5,286 bases of DNA from Candidatus Heimdallarchaeota archaeon (GTDB lineage: Archaea; Asgardarchaeota; Heimdallarchaeia; Heimdallarchaeales; Heimdallarchaeaceae), in contig JAEOTK010000184.1 of NCBI GenBank assembly GCA_016839875.1, forward strand, positions 1-5,286, given 5' to 3'. The notes beneath the pieces are model-generated. The model worked only from the letters and a program-made list of their open reading frames with translations. It was not told where the DNA came from and searched no databases. Below, one piece after another: positions 1-5,286 of the stretch. The position numbers were made by a program, and so were the translations under genes. Numbering within the stretch: position 1 is the stretch's first letter; every line of letters starts with the position of its first letter.

Positions 1-189
1 AGTATCAATTTCTAACTTTGCTGAGAGATCATCTTTGATATCTATAATATTTTGAGGAGCATCATCTAGATTTAGAGCAGTAGGTTTATATTTTCTCTCA
101 ATTACTTGCATAAAAGTAACGCCAGTTCCAACGACTAAGACAATAATAATCCCTGTAGTGATTAAAGCAATTTTCAATTTTTTATTCAT
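1..189 (-). CDS. Membrane-anchored protein of unknown function, N-terminal part only
   Basis: Only the first 63 codons lie in the window; the gene runs off the left edge. Translating the complement from the ATG at 189 gives a start MNKKLKIALITTG, then a hydrophobic run at about residues 8 to 27 (rich in I, V, L, G and T), then a polar segment with ERKYKP and DDAPQN, with no stop before the edge. Two or three lysines before one hydrophobic helix indicate a signal peptide or N-terminal signal anchor, which would place the rest outside the membrane. The start is well set: an in-frame TGA lies two codons upstream (complement of 196-198). No enzyme motif is visible, so I do not name a function. 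It is divergent from the sulfotransferase gene across about 142 bases. Whether it belongs to the glycan set cannot be told from this fragment. Confidence 0.75.
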   Translation of the reverse strand, partial: MNKKLKIALITTGIIIVLVVGTGVTFMQVIERKYKPTALNLDDAPQNIIDIKDDLSAKLEIDT

Positions 190-214
190 GGTTAATCAAC
201 AGTTATTATTCCAT

Positions 215-236
215 TTTTCAACATTTTGGTTGAAAA
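215..236. repeat. Perfect 8-bp inverted repeat, possible operator
   Basis: TTTTCAAC at 215-222 and its exact complement GTTGAAAA at 229-236 are separated by 6 bases. The repeat lies between the TATA-like box at 237-246 and the expected transcription start (about 212-216) of the leftward gene. That is a typical place for an archaeal repressor to block initiation. It could instead be a small hairpin. It is the longest perfect inverted repeat I found in the intergenic regions. Regulatory use is inferred. Confidence 0.4.
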
Positions 237-246
237 TTAAATATAG
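237..246 (-). promoter_or_regulatory. TATA-like box for the leftward membrane-anchored gene
   Basis: The complement reads CTATATTTAA. It is centred about 52 bases upstream of the ATG at 189. Archaeal initiation about 26 bases downstream would give a leader of roughly 25 bases. No Shine-Dalgarno-like sequence precedes the ATG. This is a sequence-pattern call only. Confidence 0.35.
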
Positions 247-290
247 CATCTTAAGAAATTTTGATTCTTCTTATCTAATTTGCATAGTAA

Positions 291-304
291 GCTTTTTTAT
301 TTAC
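291..304 (+). promoter_or_regulatory. T-rich TATA-like box for the sulfotransferase gene
   Basis: A T-rich element with core TTTTTTATTTA is centred about 34 bases before the TTG start at 332. This predicts a very short leader or leaderless transcript, as for other genes in the window. The bases between it and the start hold no Shine-Dalgarno sequence. The match to an archaeal TATA box is only fair. Confidence 0.3.
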
Positions 305-331
305 TTGAAAATACATTTTTTGTGAATTATC

Positions 332-1462
332 TTGTCTGAAGCTAATCCTAATCCCAAGAAAATAAAGGAATTCAAATTTCCGGTACCTATGTATTATGTA
401 GCACGATTTTTTGATAATCATCCAAAGTTAGCTTTTAAGCTCTCTAAATGGGAATCAAGAAGATTAAGAAAGAAAATGGAGAAGATAGAAGAAGTTAAGC
501 CTATTTATGTCACAGGTTTTGCTAGAGCTGGAACAACCATTACTGTTGAAATGATTGGTGATCATCCAGAAGTTGGTAAACATAGGTACCTTCATGCTGT
601 ATGTGCATATATTCCCCATTGGATACAAAAGATAGCTAATGTACTGTTTTTCATTTTCAGAAAACCTGTTCATCGTGTACATAAAGACCGAGTAGTTGTT
701 AATCGTAATAGCCATGAATCTATAGAAGAGTCGCTCTGGAATAAATTCTTTGATGATGCTCAAGATGAAAAAGTAAGTAATATCTTTAGTGAGGATGTAA
801 GTAATCCAGAGTTTGAAAATTTCTATCCAGACCATATTAAGAAATTATTAATCAATCAGAAATGCTCGAGTTATGTTACTAAAAATAATTACGCTCTTCC
901 AAGACTTGAATATATACTCAAAATGTTGCCAGCTGCTAAATTTATCATAATGGTTAGACACCCCATAAATCATATTGCTTCTTTAGTTAAACAAGACGCA
1001 ATTATTACTCAACTAGAAGCAGATGATGAAAGATTATTACATTGGACAAAAATCATAGGTCATCGTGAATTTGGAACAGGTAAAATAATAATCAATGTTG
1101 ATACTACTGAAGAGGTTGAAGAAATTAGAAGATTGTGGAGTAACAAAAGTACATATGTGGAAGGATGGGCTATATATTGGACTTATATCTACAAATATAT
1201 CGATAGAATTCTGAAAGAAAATGAAAATATAGCAAAAGCTTCTCTTTTGGTTAGATATGAGGATTTAACAAGTAACACTGAAGAAGTAATTGATCAAATA
1301 TTCAATCATCTTGAATTACCCTCTGAAGCGTTAGATTATATTAAGAATAAGTATAAGGATTTCTTAAAACCTCCTACTTACTACAAACCTTCATTTACTA
1401 AGGAAGAGATTGAGACTATCGAAAAACACACAAAAAAGATAGCTAAACTATACGGATATTAA
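332..1462 (+). CDS. PAPS-dependent sulfotransferase family protein
   Basis: This 376-residue soluble protein probably transfers sulfate from PAPS to a hydroxyl or amino group, likely on a sugar or lipid; the acceptor cannot be read from sequence. The 5'-phosphosulfate loop is at residues 58-70 (IYVTGFARAGTTI, with R65, G67, T68, T69). The 3'-phosphate site is at 203-218 (KFIIMVRHPINHIASL, with R209, P211, S217). A third family-typical segment, LLVRYEDLT, is at 305-313. Both cofactor sites are intact. The order and spacing match the broad Sulfotransfer_1/Sulfotransfer_3 families. A basic, helical N-terminal segment (to about residue 50) precedes the core, with no signal peptide or clear membrane span, so it is expected in the cytoplasm or at the inner membrane face. 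The start is TTG, chosen for its distance from a TATA-like box. An ATG at 389 (residue 20) would also keep the whole core. Its TAA overlaps the stop of the convergent deacetylase gene by four bases. Confidence 0.88.
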   Translation: MSEANPNPKKIKEFKFPVPMYYVARFFDNHPKLAFKLSKWESRRLRKKMEKIEEVKPIYVTGFARAGTTITVEMIGDHPEVGKHRYLHAVCAYIPHWIQKIANVLFFIFRKPVHRVHKDRVVVNRNSHESIEESLWNKFFDDAQDEKVSNIFSEDVSNPEFENFYPDHIKKLLINQKCSSYVTKNNYALPRLEYILKMLPAAKFIIMVRHPINHIASLVKQDAIITQLEADDERLLHWTKIIGHREFGTGKIIINVDTTEEVEEIRRLWSNKSTYVEGWAIYWTYIYKYIDRILKENENIAKASLLVRYEDLTSNTEEVIDQIFNHLELPSEALDYIKNKYKDFLKPPTYYKPSFTKEEIETIEKHTKKIAKLYGY

Positions 1463-2109
1463 CCTAGTTTTCTAATTCCATCTTTGTTTTCAATTATCAA
1501 TCTATTTGATTCAAAAGCTTGAGCATATTTTCTTCCCACTTCTCCACCTCTGTGTTTAAGTGTTCCCTCTATCAAATCTAGCTTCATATAATTTTGTCCA
1601 GCTTGACTTTCATAGAAAGATATCATTTTGATTGCTTTATCCACATCAGATTGATTAACTGCAACATATATGTTAGGGGTAAACTTCCCAACAGATCTAG
1701 GAATTTCGTAAGTTATAATTGAACTCTCTCTGAATACTCTTGTGACTTCTTCTCCTATGTATTTATGATCTTGATGTATATCTTTAGGAGATGATGTAAT
1801 AACTACATCAGGGGAGAATTCTCTTTTAATTTTCTCTAAAGTTGCTCGAATTTCCATATGCTCTTCTAGCATTCTTCTATTAGTGAAATTCAGTGCTTCA
1901 GCTGTTACTTTACACCTCAAATTTTCCTTTAGAAATGCGATAGTTTTATCCCATTCTTGTTCAATATTTGTGTTCCTGGGTATATCCAAGCACATACTCA
2001 TTATAACATAATATAACTCATCTTCTGGTTGGAGCAAAGAAAATAAAGTTGCTCCGCATCCAACTTCTACATCGTCAGGGTGGGGTCCAATTGCTAGATA
2101 TCGTGTCAT
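1459..2109 (-). CDS. PIG-L/LmbE-family zinc-dependent deacetylase
   Basis: This 216-residue cytoplasmic enzyme belongs to the family that removes acetyl groups from N-acetylated amino sugars (GlcNAc-PI, GlcNAc-malate, mycothiol precursor, diacetylchitobiose). The N-terminus reads MTRYLAIGPHPDDVEVGCG. H10 and D13 of HPDD, with the second-strand HQDH at 112-115, give the expected zinc ligands and catalytic aspartate (D12). The C-terminal YAQAFESNR near residues 195-203 matches the usual AEAF-type ending of the family. Length is typical. Start choices in frame are TTG at 2118, ATG at 2115 and ATG at 2109. I prefer 2109 because it lies about 30 bases from the TATA core and gives the family-typical short lead into the first strand. 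The gene converges on the sulfotransferase gene, sharing a TTAA in which both stops lie. An amino sugar in the local glycan is the likely substrate, but this is inferred from context. Confidence 0.9.
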   Translation of the reverse strand: MTRYLAIGPHPDDVEVGCGATLFSLLQPEDELYYVIMSMCLDIPRNTNIEQEWDKTIAFLKENLRCKVTAEALNFTNRRMLEEHMEIRATLEKIKREFSPDVVITSSPKDIHQDHKYIGEEVTRVFRESSIITYEIPRSVGKFTPNIYVAVNQSDVDKAIKMISFYESQAGQNYMKLDLIEGTLKHRGGEVGRKYAQAFESNRLIIENKDGIRKLG

Positions 2110-2134
2110 TCGCATCAACTAATAAAGAAAGCTG

Positions 2135-2147
2135 TTTTTATATTTTA
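2135..2147 (-). promoter_or_regulatory. TATA box for the PIG-L-type deacetylase gene
   Basis: The complement reads TAAAATATAAAAA, a good archaeal TATA match. Its core is centred about 30 bases upstream of the ATG at 2109 and about 24 upstream of the ATG at 2115. This predicts a leaderless or nearly leaderless message and no need for a Shine-Dalgarno site. Confidence 0.5.
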
Positions 2148-2207
2148 GAAATTATTAATAAACATTCTGCTTAACATAAAAATCTCAATTCGACTATTTC
2201 AAAAGAG

Positions 2208-2216
2208 TTATATTAT
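2208..2216 (+). promoter_or_regulatory. TATA box for the flippase gene
   Basis: TTATATTAT is centred about 31 bases upstream of the ATG at 2243. Initiation about 26 bases downstream would leave only a few leader bases. The sequence between is T-rich and lacks any GGAGG-like motif. This box and the deacetylase TATA box lie back to back in the same divergent region. Confidence 0.5.
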
Positions 2217-2242
2217 CTTAGGCTGCTTTTTTCATACGCCAG

Positions 2243-3739
2243 ATGTCAAAGCGCTTGAAGAAACTAAAGAACCTGTTTTTTGGAAGAACCTATTCTATCA
2301 AACATAATTTTGCTAGGCTATTTATCATCAACATTGTAAACGCTGGATGGGTTCTAAATCAGTTTGTTGTAGGAATAATTCTTGGAGAAGCTGCTTATGG
2401 TGTATTCTCTCTTCTAATCTACACTGCAATGTTAGTAACTTATCCAATTACAACAGGTGCTTCAAGTGGAATTCGTAGATATGTACCAGAACATGATGAG
2501 GATAAATCTCTGAAGAATGCAATGAGTTCTAATTTCATTTTCTTGATTGGCATTTTTCTAAGTATAATTATTGGTGTATTTGTTTTTGCTCTGAATCTTG
2601 TTTCTCCAGATGTTGGCGCTTATCTTTGTGTTTCCTATAGTGTCTCATATTCCTTACTCTATTATTTAAGAAGAATAGCAACTTCAATTGGTAGATCAAA
2701 TTGGGGAATATTGGCTGAGGGAATTCCTCGTCTCATATTCTTTGCTCTTACACTTGTGGTATATTTCTATCCCGCAATCTTTACAATAAAAACACTTGTT
2801 CTTATTGACATGGGGTTAAGGTTTGTTAGTGGTGGTCTTCTATTCTTCTTTCTATTCAGAAAAAACAAACTCTCAGAAATTTTCTGGAATTACGATTGGA
2901 AGTTAATAAAGCGGGTTTCTATTTTTGCATTTTTCTGCATTATAGGTTCACTTTCAAATGAATTGATGAGATACTTGACCGTTCCTTTAGTCAACAAATA
3001 CATACCTGGTGAAGCCTTAGGTCGGTATAGTATGGCTCTTACGTTATCCCAATTCGTATCAGTCATGTCAATAGCATTAGGTGGAAGTATAATAGCAAAA
3101 ATTTCAGCTGATATTAATACATACGACAAGAAACCAGATTCTGAGACCCTTTCGAGAACAATTTCTCTAGGTTACAAGCTGATTATTCCTGCCAGTGTAA
3201 TTATCACTAGTTTAATTGCAATTTCAGATCCATTAGCAATTCTTGGTACTGATTATCGAGGTATTCCCATTGTTTTCTCTCTGTTAACAATGTACCAAGT
3301 AATTCTCCTGATCAATACTCCATTAGCTGCTCTTCAAACTGGAACCTATTATATTAAGCAAAGTACTCTTTTTGGGATAATCTCAGCAGCTGTTACTGGA
3401 ATCTTTTGGGTTTTTACACTACAGAGATGGGAATTGATCGGATTAACTACAGGATGGATAGCTGGATCATTAAGCTATTTCTTGCTATCTTTTATCTTCG
3501 TAATAAGAAAATTCAAGCTCAAAATTGATATCAAAAATCTGCATCTTCTAATTCACTTCGTGTTTTACATAATTATTCTTGTAGTTCCAATGCAAAATAT
3601 GGTTAAATGGATTTTATTTGCTATCTATTCAGTCATTGCTATAACATACATTGTATTTGTCATTCGAAAATATCTTAGAAGAAACAAAGATAATAATCAA
3701 CATGAAGATGAAATATCAAATCAGAGTGAATCAGAGTAG
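2243..3739 (+). CDS. MOP-superfamily polysaccharide flippase (Wzx-like)
   Basis: This 498-residue integral membrane protein has about 14 hydrophobic segments by eye, near residues 24-46, 53-73, 96-120, 124-142, 158-178, 183-206, 224-248, 262-288, 308-328, 342-365, 375-393, 397-422, 432-450 and 454-474. A basic N-terminus (MSKRLKKLKN) precedes the first. The pattern GEAAYGVFSLLIY then TTGASSGIRRYVPE at about 48-83 is typical of the polysaccharide-biosynthesis branch of the family: a G-x-x-x-Y-G-x-F-S-L helix start and a G-x-x-x-x-x-R-R-Y loop. Relatives move lipid-linked oligosaccharides from the inner to the outer face of the membrane. The C-terminal tail after about residue 475 is basic, then acidic and polar (HEDE, SESE), and is expected to be cytoplasmic. 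The ATG start fits the TATA box. The 3' end overlaps the convergent glycosyltransferase gene by nine bases. The exact substrate is unknown; MATE-type drug transport is less likely given the neighbours. Confidence 0.88.
   Translation: MSKRLKKLKNLFFGRTYSIKHNFARLFIINIVNAGWVLNQFVVGIILGEAAYGVFSLLIYTAMLVTYPITTGASSGIRRYVPEHDEDKSLKNAMSSNFIFLIGIFLSIIIGVFVFALNLVSPDVGAYLCVSYSVSYSLLYYLRRIATSIGRSNWGILAEGIPRLIFFALTLVVYFYPAIFTIKTLVLIDMGLRFVSGGLLFFFLFRKNKLSEIFWNYDWKLIKRVSIFAFFCIIGSLSNELMRYLTVPLVNKYIPGEALGRYSMALTLSQFVSVMSIALGGSIIAKISADINTYDKKPDSETLSRTISLGYKLIIPASVIITSLIAISDPLAILGTDYRGIPIVFSLLTMYQVILLINTPLAALQTGTYYIKQSTLFGIISAAVTGIFWVFTLQRWELIGLTTGWIAGSLSYFLLSFIFVIRKFKLKIDIKNLHLLIHFVFYIIILVVPMQNMVKWILFAIYSVIAITYIVFVIRKYLRRNKDNNQHEDEISNQSESE
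3719..3738. repeat. 10-bp tandem duplication at the flippase 3' end
   Basis: AATCAGAGT occurs at 3719-3727 and again at 3729-3737 with a 10-base period; only the tenth base differs (G then A). Because ten is not a multiple of three, the second copy is read in a shifted frame and supplies the flippase TAG at 3737-3739. The same copy carries the complement of the glycosyltransferase TGA at 3731-3733. Confidence 0.7.
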
Positions 3740-4693
3740 TTCTTTGTATAGTCTATCGACTTGTTTCATTAGATCTGGTAGATTGTGATTCTCTTTGACA
3801 TATTCATATTGTTTCTTCCATATCTCTTTGAGATCATGTGATTTTAGAACTTCAATTATTTTCTCTTCACTATTTACTCCCTTTATTGGCAGTTTTTCAT
3901 ATTCTTCTATATCAGAGGATACGTGTGTTATAGAAGGCGTTCCGCACGAAATTGCTTCTAATGAAACCATTCCTGGACATCCTACTATAAATTGATCCAT
4001 AATCACATCATGATTCCAATATAACTCTCTAATTTTGGATCTATGAACAGGTTGTAAGATGTTTAATTCAAGGCCAAGACTTTGCGCTAATGATGACAGT
4101 TTATTGAAATGAACTCCGTACTTTATTACTGAAACTTCAACTTCTTCTTTGACTTGACTTAGAGCTCTTATCGCAATTTGAGATCCTTTAAAAGTGCTTA
4201 ATTTTCCTGCAATTAGTACTTTAGTTCTTTCTTCTGAAGGTTCCTTTTCTTTAGGGTGAAAATATTCTAAATCAATTGGATTGGGAAGATAAATAGCATC
4301 TTCACGATACTCTTTTGCTGTTTTGAAAATATCTGGTGTGCTCGTAAGAATACGATCACATCTCTTCAAATTAAACTTGACAATCTTTGATCTCAAGAAT
4401 TTGTCCAAATCGTCTCTGATGTCGGTTCCATGTCCATGTCCTATCAATGGTCTTTTGTTGAAGATTAACGGAAGAAAGGTATGTTGTAAGAGAAAGTGAG
4501 AATGATAAATGTCTGCTTTACTCCGAATTATATCGGTAATCATCCCAAATGATTTATCCAAAATGTTCTTCTTATGTATAATTTGTTTGAAATTCCATTT
4601 ATCCTGAAGAGAGTTGATAATGGTCCCACCAATTGAAGCGCACTCATTTATCATCAAGATATCTTTGAGAGAATTATTCATAGGAAAGCACAA
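3731..4693 (-). CDS. GT-B glycosyltransferase, family 4 type
   Basis: This protein of up to 320 residues (316 from the ATG at 4681) probably transfers a sugar from a nucleotide donor to a glycan or lipid acceptor at the inner membrane face. Numbered from the TTG at 4693: ADIYHSHFL (60-68) and GHGHGTDIR (85-93) are the N-domain acceptor-side motifs. YLPNPIDLEYFHP (135-147) is the family 4 hinge region. LIAGKLSTFKG (160-170) holds the donor-phosphate lysines. DQFIVGCPGMVSLEAISCGTP (233-253) is the C-domain donor site. The second glutamate of the EX7E motif is E246, but the first position is G238. The N-terminal domain is short beside the usual 360 to 420 residues. There is no signal peptide. 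TTG 4693 lies about 35 bases from a weak TTTAATA box; ATG 4681 is equally credible. It converges on the flippase gene with a nine-base overlap. The sugar and acceptor cannot be assigned. Confidence 0.87.
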   Translation of the reverse strand: MCFPMNNSLKDILMINECASIGGTIINSLQDKWNFKQIIHKKNILDKSFGMITDIIRSKADIYHSHFLLQHTFLPLIFNKRPLIGHGHGTDIRDDLDKFLRSKIVKFNLKRCDRILTSTPDIFKTAKEYREDAIYLPNPIDLEYFHPKEKEPSEERTKVLIAGKLSTFKGSQIAIRALSQVKEEVEVSVIKYGVHFNKLSSLAQSLGLELNILQPVHRSKIRELYWNHDVIMDQFIVGCPGMVSLEAISCGTPSITHVSSDIEEYEKLPIKGVNSEEKIIEVLKSHDLKEIWKKQYEYVKENHNLPDLMKQVDRLYKELL

Positions 4694-4741
4694 GTGATTT
4701 TTCTTATCTTTCAGTCCAGTAAGCTATTAAAGAAGTTTATG

Positions 4742-4749
4742 TTTATAAA
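4742..4749. promoter_or_regulatory. Symmetric TATA element TTTATAAA between divergent genes
   Basis: TTTATAAA is a perfect palindrome and the best TATA match in this intergenic region. It lies about 50 to 65 bases upstream of the leftward glycosyltransferase starts, implying a 26 to 38 base leader if used leftward. It lies about 70 bases before the rightward gene. Direction of use cannot be decided. A weaker leftward box (complement TTTAATA at 4725-4731) fits the TTG at 4693. Confidence 0.35.
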
Positions 4750-4774
4750 TGCTTGAAGAAACCAACTTTCTAGC

Positions 4775-4787
4775 ATAAAGTTTATTG
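4775..4787 (+). promoter_or_regulatory. TATA-like box for the GT-C-like membrane protein gene
   Basis: ATAAAGTTTATTG is centred about 34 bases before the TTG start at 4817, the same spacing as proposed for the sulfotransferase gene. It contains an 11-base interrupted palindrome (ATAAA, G, TTTAT). Only a weak AGGGA, not a proper Shine-Dalgarno match, lies before the start. Confidence 0.35.
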
Positions 4788-4816
4788 ACTTAATAGTAAA
4801 AGGGATTACGGTTAGT

Positions 4817-5286
4817 TTGAAACAAAAGATTAAACTGATTTCTTTATCACTTCTAATTTCATTTATCTTAAGGATACCAAGAATTTTTGAGATAATAGGT
4901 ACAGATTCATTTTATCTTATGTGGGAAAGTCAGTTGGTTCTTAATGGATTTATTGACAAAATAATTATTCATCCTTCCTCAATTTTTGGAATGTACAGTC
5001 CTTCTCCTTATCCGATAGGTTCAGTATTCTTGTTCTCAGTTTTTTATCTAATATCTTTTAGAAATATCTATGTTTCAACTGCTTTGTGGATTGTGATTTT
5101 TCTATCACTTGGTGCATTTACATCATTTAGATTTTTTGACAAAGTTTTCAAAAAAAATAGTCTAGCTTTTCTTGGAAGTGTTTTATATCTAAATATCCCA
5201 ATTACTGTTTATTTCAGTTACAACATTGCTTCTGCAAGATTACCATTCCTTGCTCTTCTTCCGTTCTTTTTTGAACTTCTTTTTAG
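4817..5286 (+). CDS. GT-C-type membrane glycosyltransferase, N-terminal part only
   Basis: The frame is open from the TTG at 4817 to the window edge (156 full codons plus two bases), so the C-terminus is missing. No other usual start lies between the in-frame TGA at 4754 and this TTG; the next ATG is at residue 35, past the first helix. A first hydrophobic helix (about residues 5-18) is followed by an outer loop, RIPRIFEIIGTDSFYLMWES, in which D30 sits where GT-C enzymes such as AglB/STT3 and ArnT/PMT relatives carry the first-loop aspartate. The next part (LVLNG, then a Y-S-P-S-P-Y-P-I-G stretch before a helix) also fits that superfamily. Further helices follow near residues 68-84, 89-106, 115-135 and 140-156. 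Such proteins use a polyprenyl-phosphate-linked sugar or oligosaccharide at the outer membrane face. The call rests on topology and a few residues. It could be another polytopic family, and the oligosaccharyltransferase WWDYG-type motif would lie beyond the edge. Confidence 0.68.
   Translation, partial: MKQKIKLISLSLLISFILRIPRIFEIIGTDSFYLMWESQLVLNGFIDKIIIHPSSIFGMYSPSPYPIGSVFLFSVFYLISFRNIYVSTALWIVIFLSLGAFTSFRFFDKVFKKNSLAFLGSVLYLNIPITVYFSYNIASARLPFLALLPFFFELLF

Noticed and set aside
464..835. Open frame of 123 codons on the minus strand
   Set aside because: It lies wholly inside the sulfotransferase gene, opposite well-conserved motifs, and its translation has no recognisable domain. It is a shadow frame.
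2152..2161. Palindrome TTATTAATAA in the deacetylase/flippase intergenic region
   Set aside because: A 10-base palindrome of only A and T is expected often by chance in DNA this AT-rich. It has no partner copy and is not placed at a core promoter position.
2890..3129. Open frame of 79 codons on the minus strand
   Set aside because: It is fully contained in the flippase coding region, with no promoter or domain signal of its own.
3795..3995. Open frame of 66 codons on the plus strand
   Set aside because: It is antisense to the C-terminal donor-binding domain of the glycosyltransferase, which is clearly the real gene. The serine- and phenylalanine-rich translation is typical of a shadow.
4757..4771. 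AGAAA-CCAAC-TTTCT inverted repeat, possible hairpin or terminator
   Set aside because: Five-base A/T-rich arms are too short to stand out, and no gene ends nearby that would need a terminator.
5150..5157. Run of eight A residues followed by TAG, a possible frameshift site
   Set aside because: The frame read straight through the run continues as a plausible membrane protein to the window edge, so no shift is needed. The TAG is out of frame.
1..5286. Search by eye for tRNA, rRNA, CRISPR repeats, insertion-sequence ends and riboswitch-like leaders
   Set aside because: No regularly spaced repeats, cloverleaf-like GC stems, transposase motifs or long structured leaders were seen. The intergenic regions are short and AT-rich.

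Overview
This is an AT-rich window, roughly one third G+C by eye. It reads as archaeal: coding regions start next to TATA-like boxes about 24 to 35 bases upstream, convincing Shine-Dalgarno sequences are missing, and TTG start codons recur. The low G+C and lysine/isoleucine-rich proteins would suit an Asgard-type or other low-GC archaeon, but that placement is a guess from general appearance. No phylogenetic marker is present.

There are six genes and they strictly alternate in strand: a truncated membrane-anchored protein (-), a PAPS-type sulfotransferase (+), a PIG-L/LmbE-type deacetylase (-), a MOP-superfamily polysaccharide flippase (+), a GT-B family 4 glycosyltransferase (-), and the start of a multi-membrane-span protein that looks like a GT-C glycosyltransferase (+). 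No two neighbours share a direction, so each gene appears to be transcribed alone. The divergent pairs are separated by about 120 to 140 bases holding the promoters. The convergent pairs overlap at their stop codons by 4 and 9 bases, which leaves no room for separate intergenic terminators. No stretch over 300 bases lacks a gene.

Taken together, genes two to six are a set of surface-glycan functions. A cytoplasmic GT4 enzyme could add sugars to a lipid-linked or nucleotide-derived acceptor, the PIG-L enzyme could remove an N-acetyl group from an amino sugar, the sulfotransferase could add sulfate from PAPS, the flippase could move the lipid-linked product outward, and a GT-C enzyme could add sugars or transfer the glycan at the outer face. 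This suggests a sulfated, partly de-N-acetylated glycan or glycolipid of the cell surface. The family calls rest on visible motifs. The shared pathway is inference from neighbourhood.

Smaller points of interest are a perfect 8-bp inverted repeat in the first divergent promoter region, a 10-bp tandem duplication that sets the flippase stop codon, and a glycosyltransferase lacking the first glutamate of the usual EX7E motif. I see no clear sign of a wholly new system, CRISPR array, tRNA, rRNA or insertion sequence.
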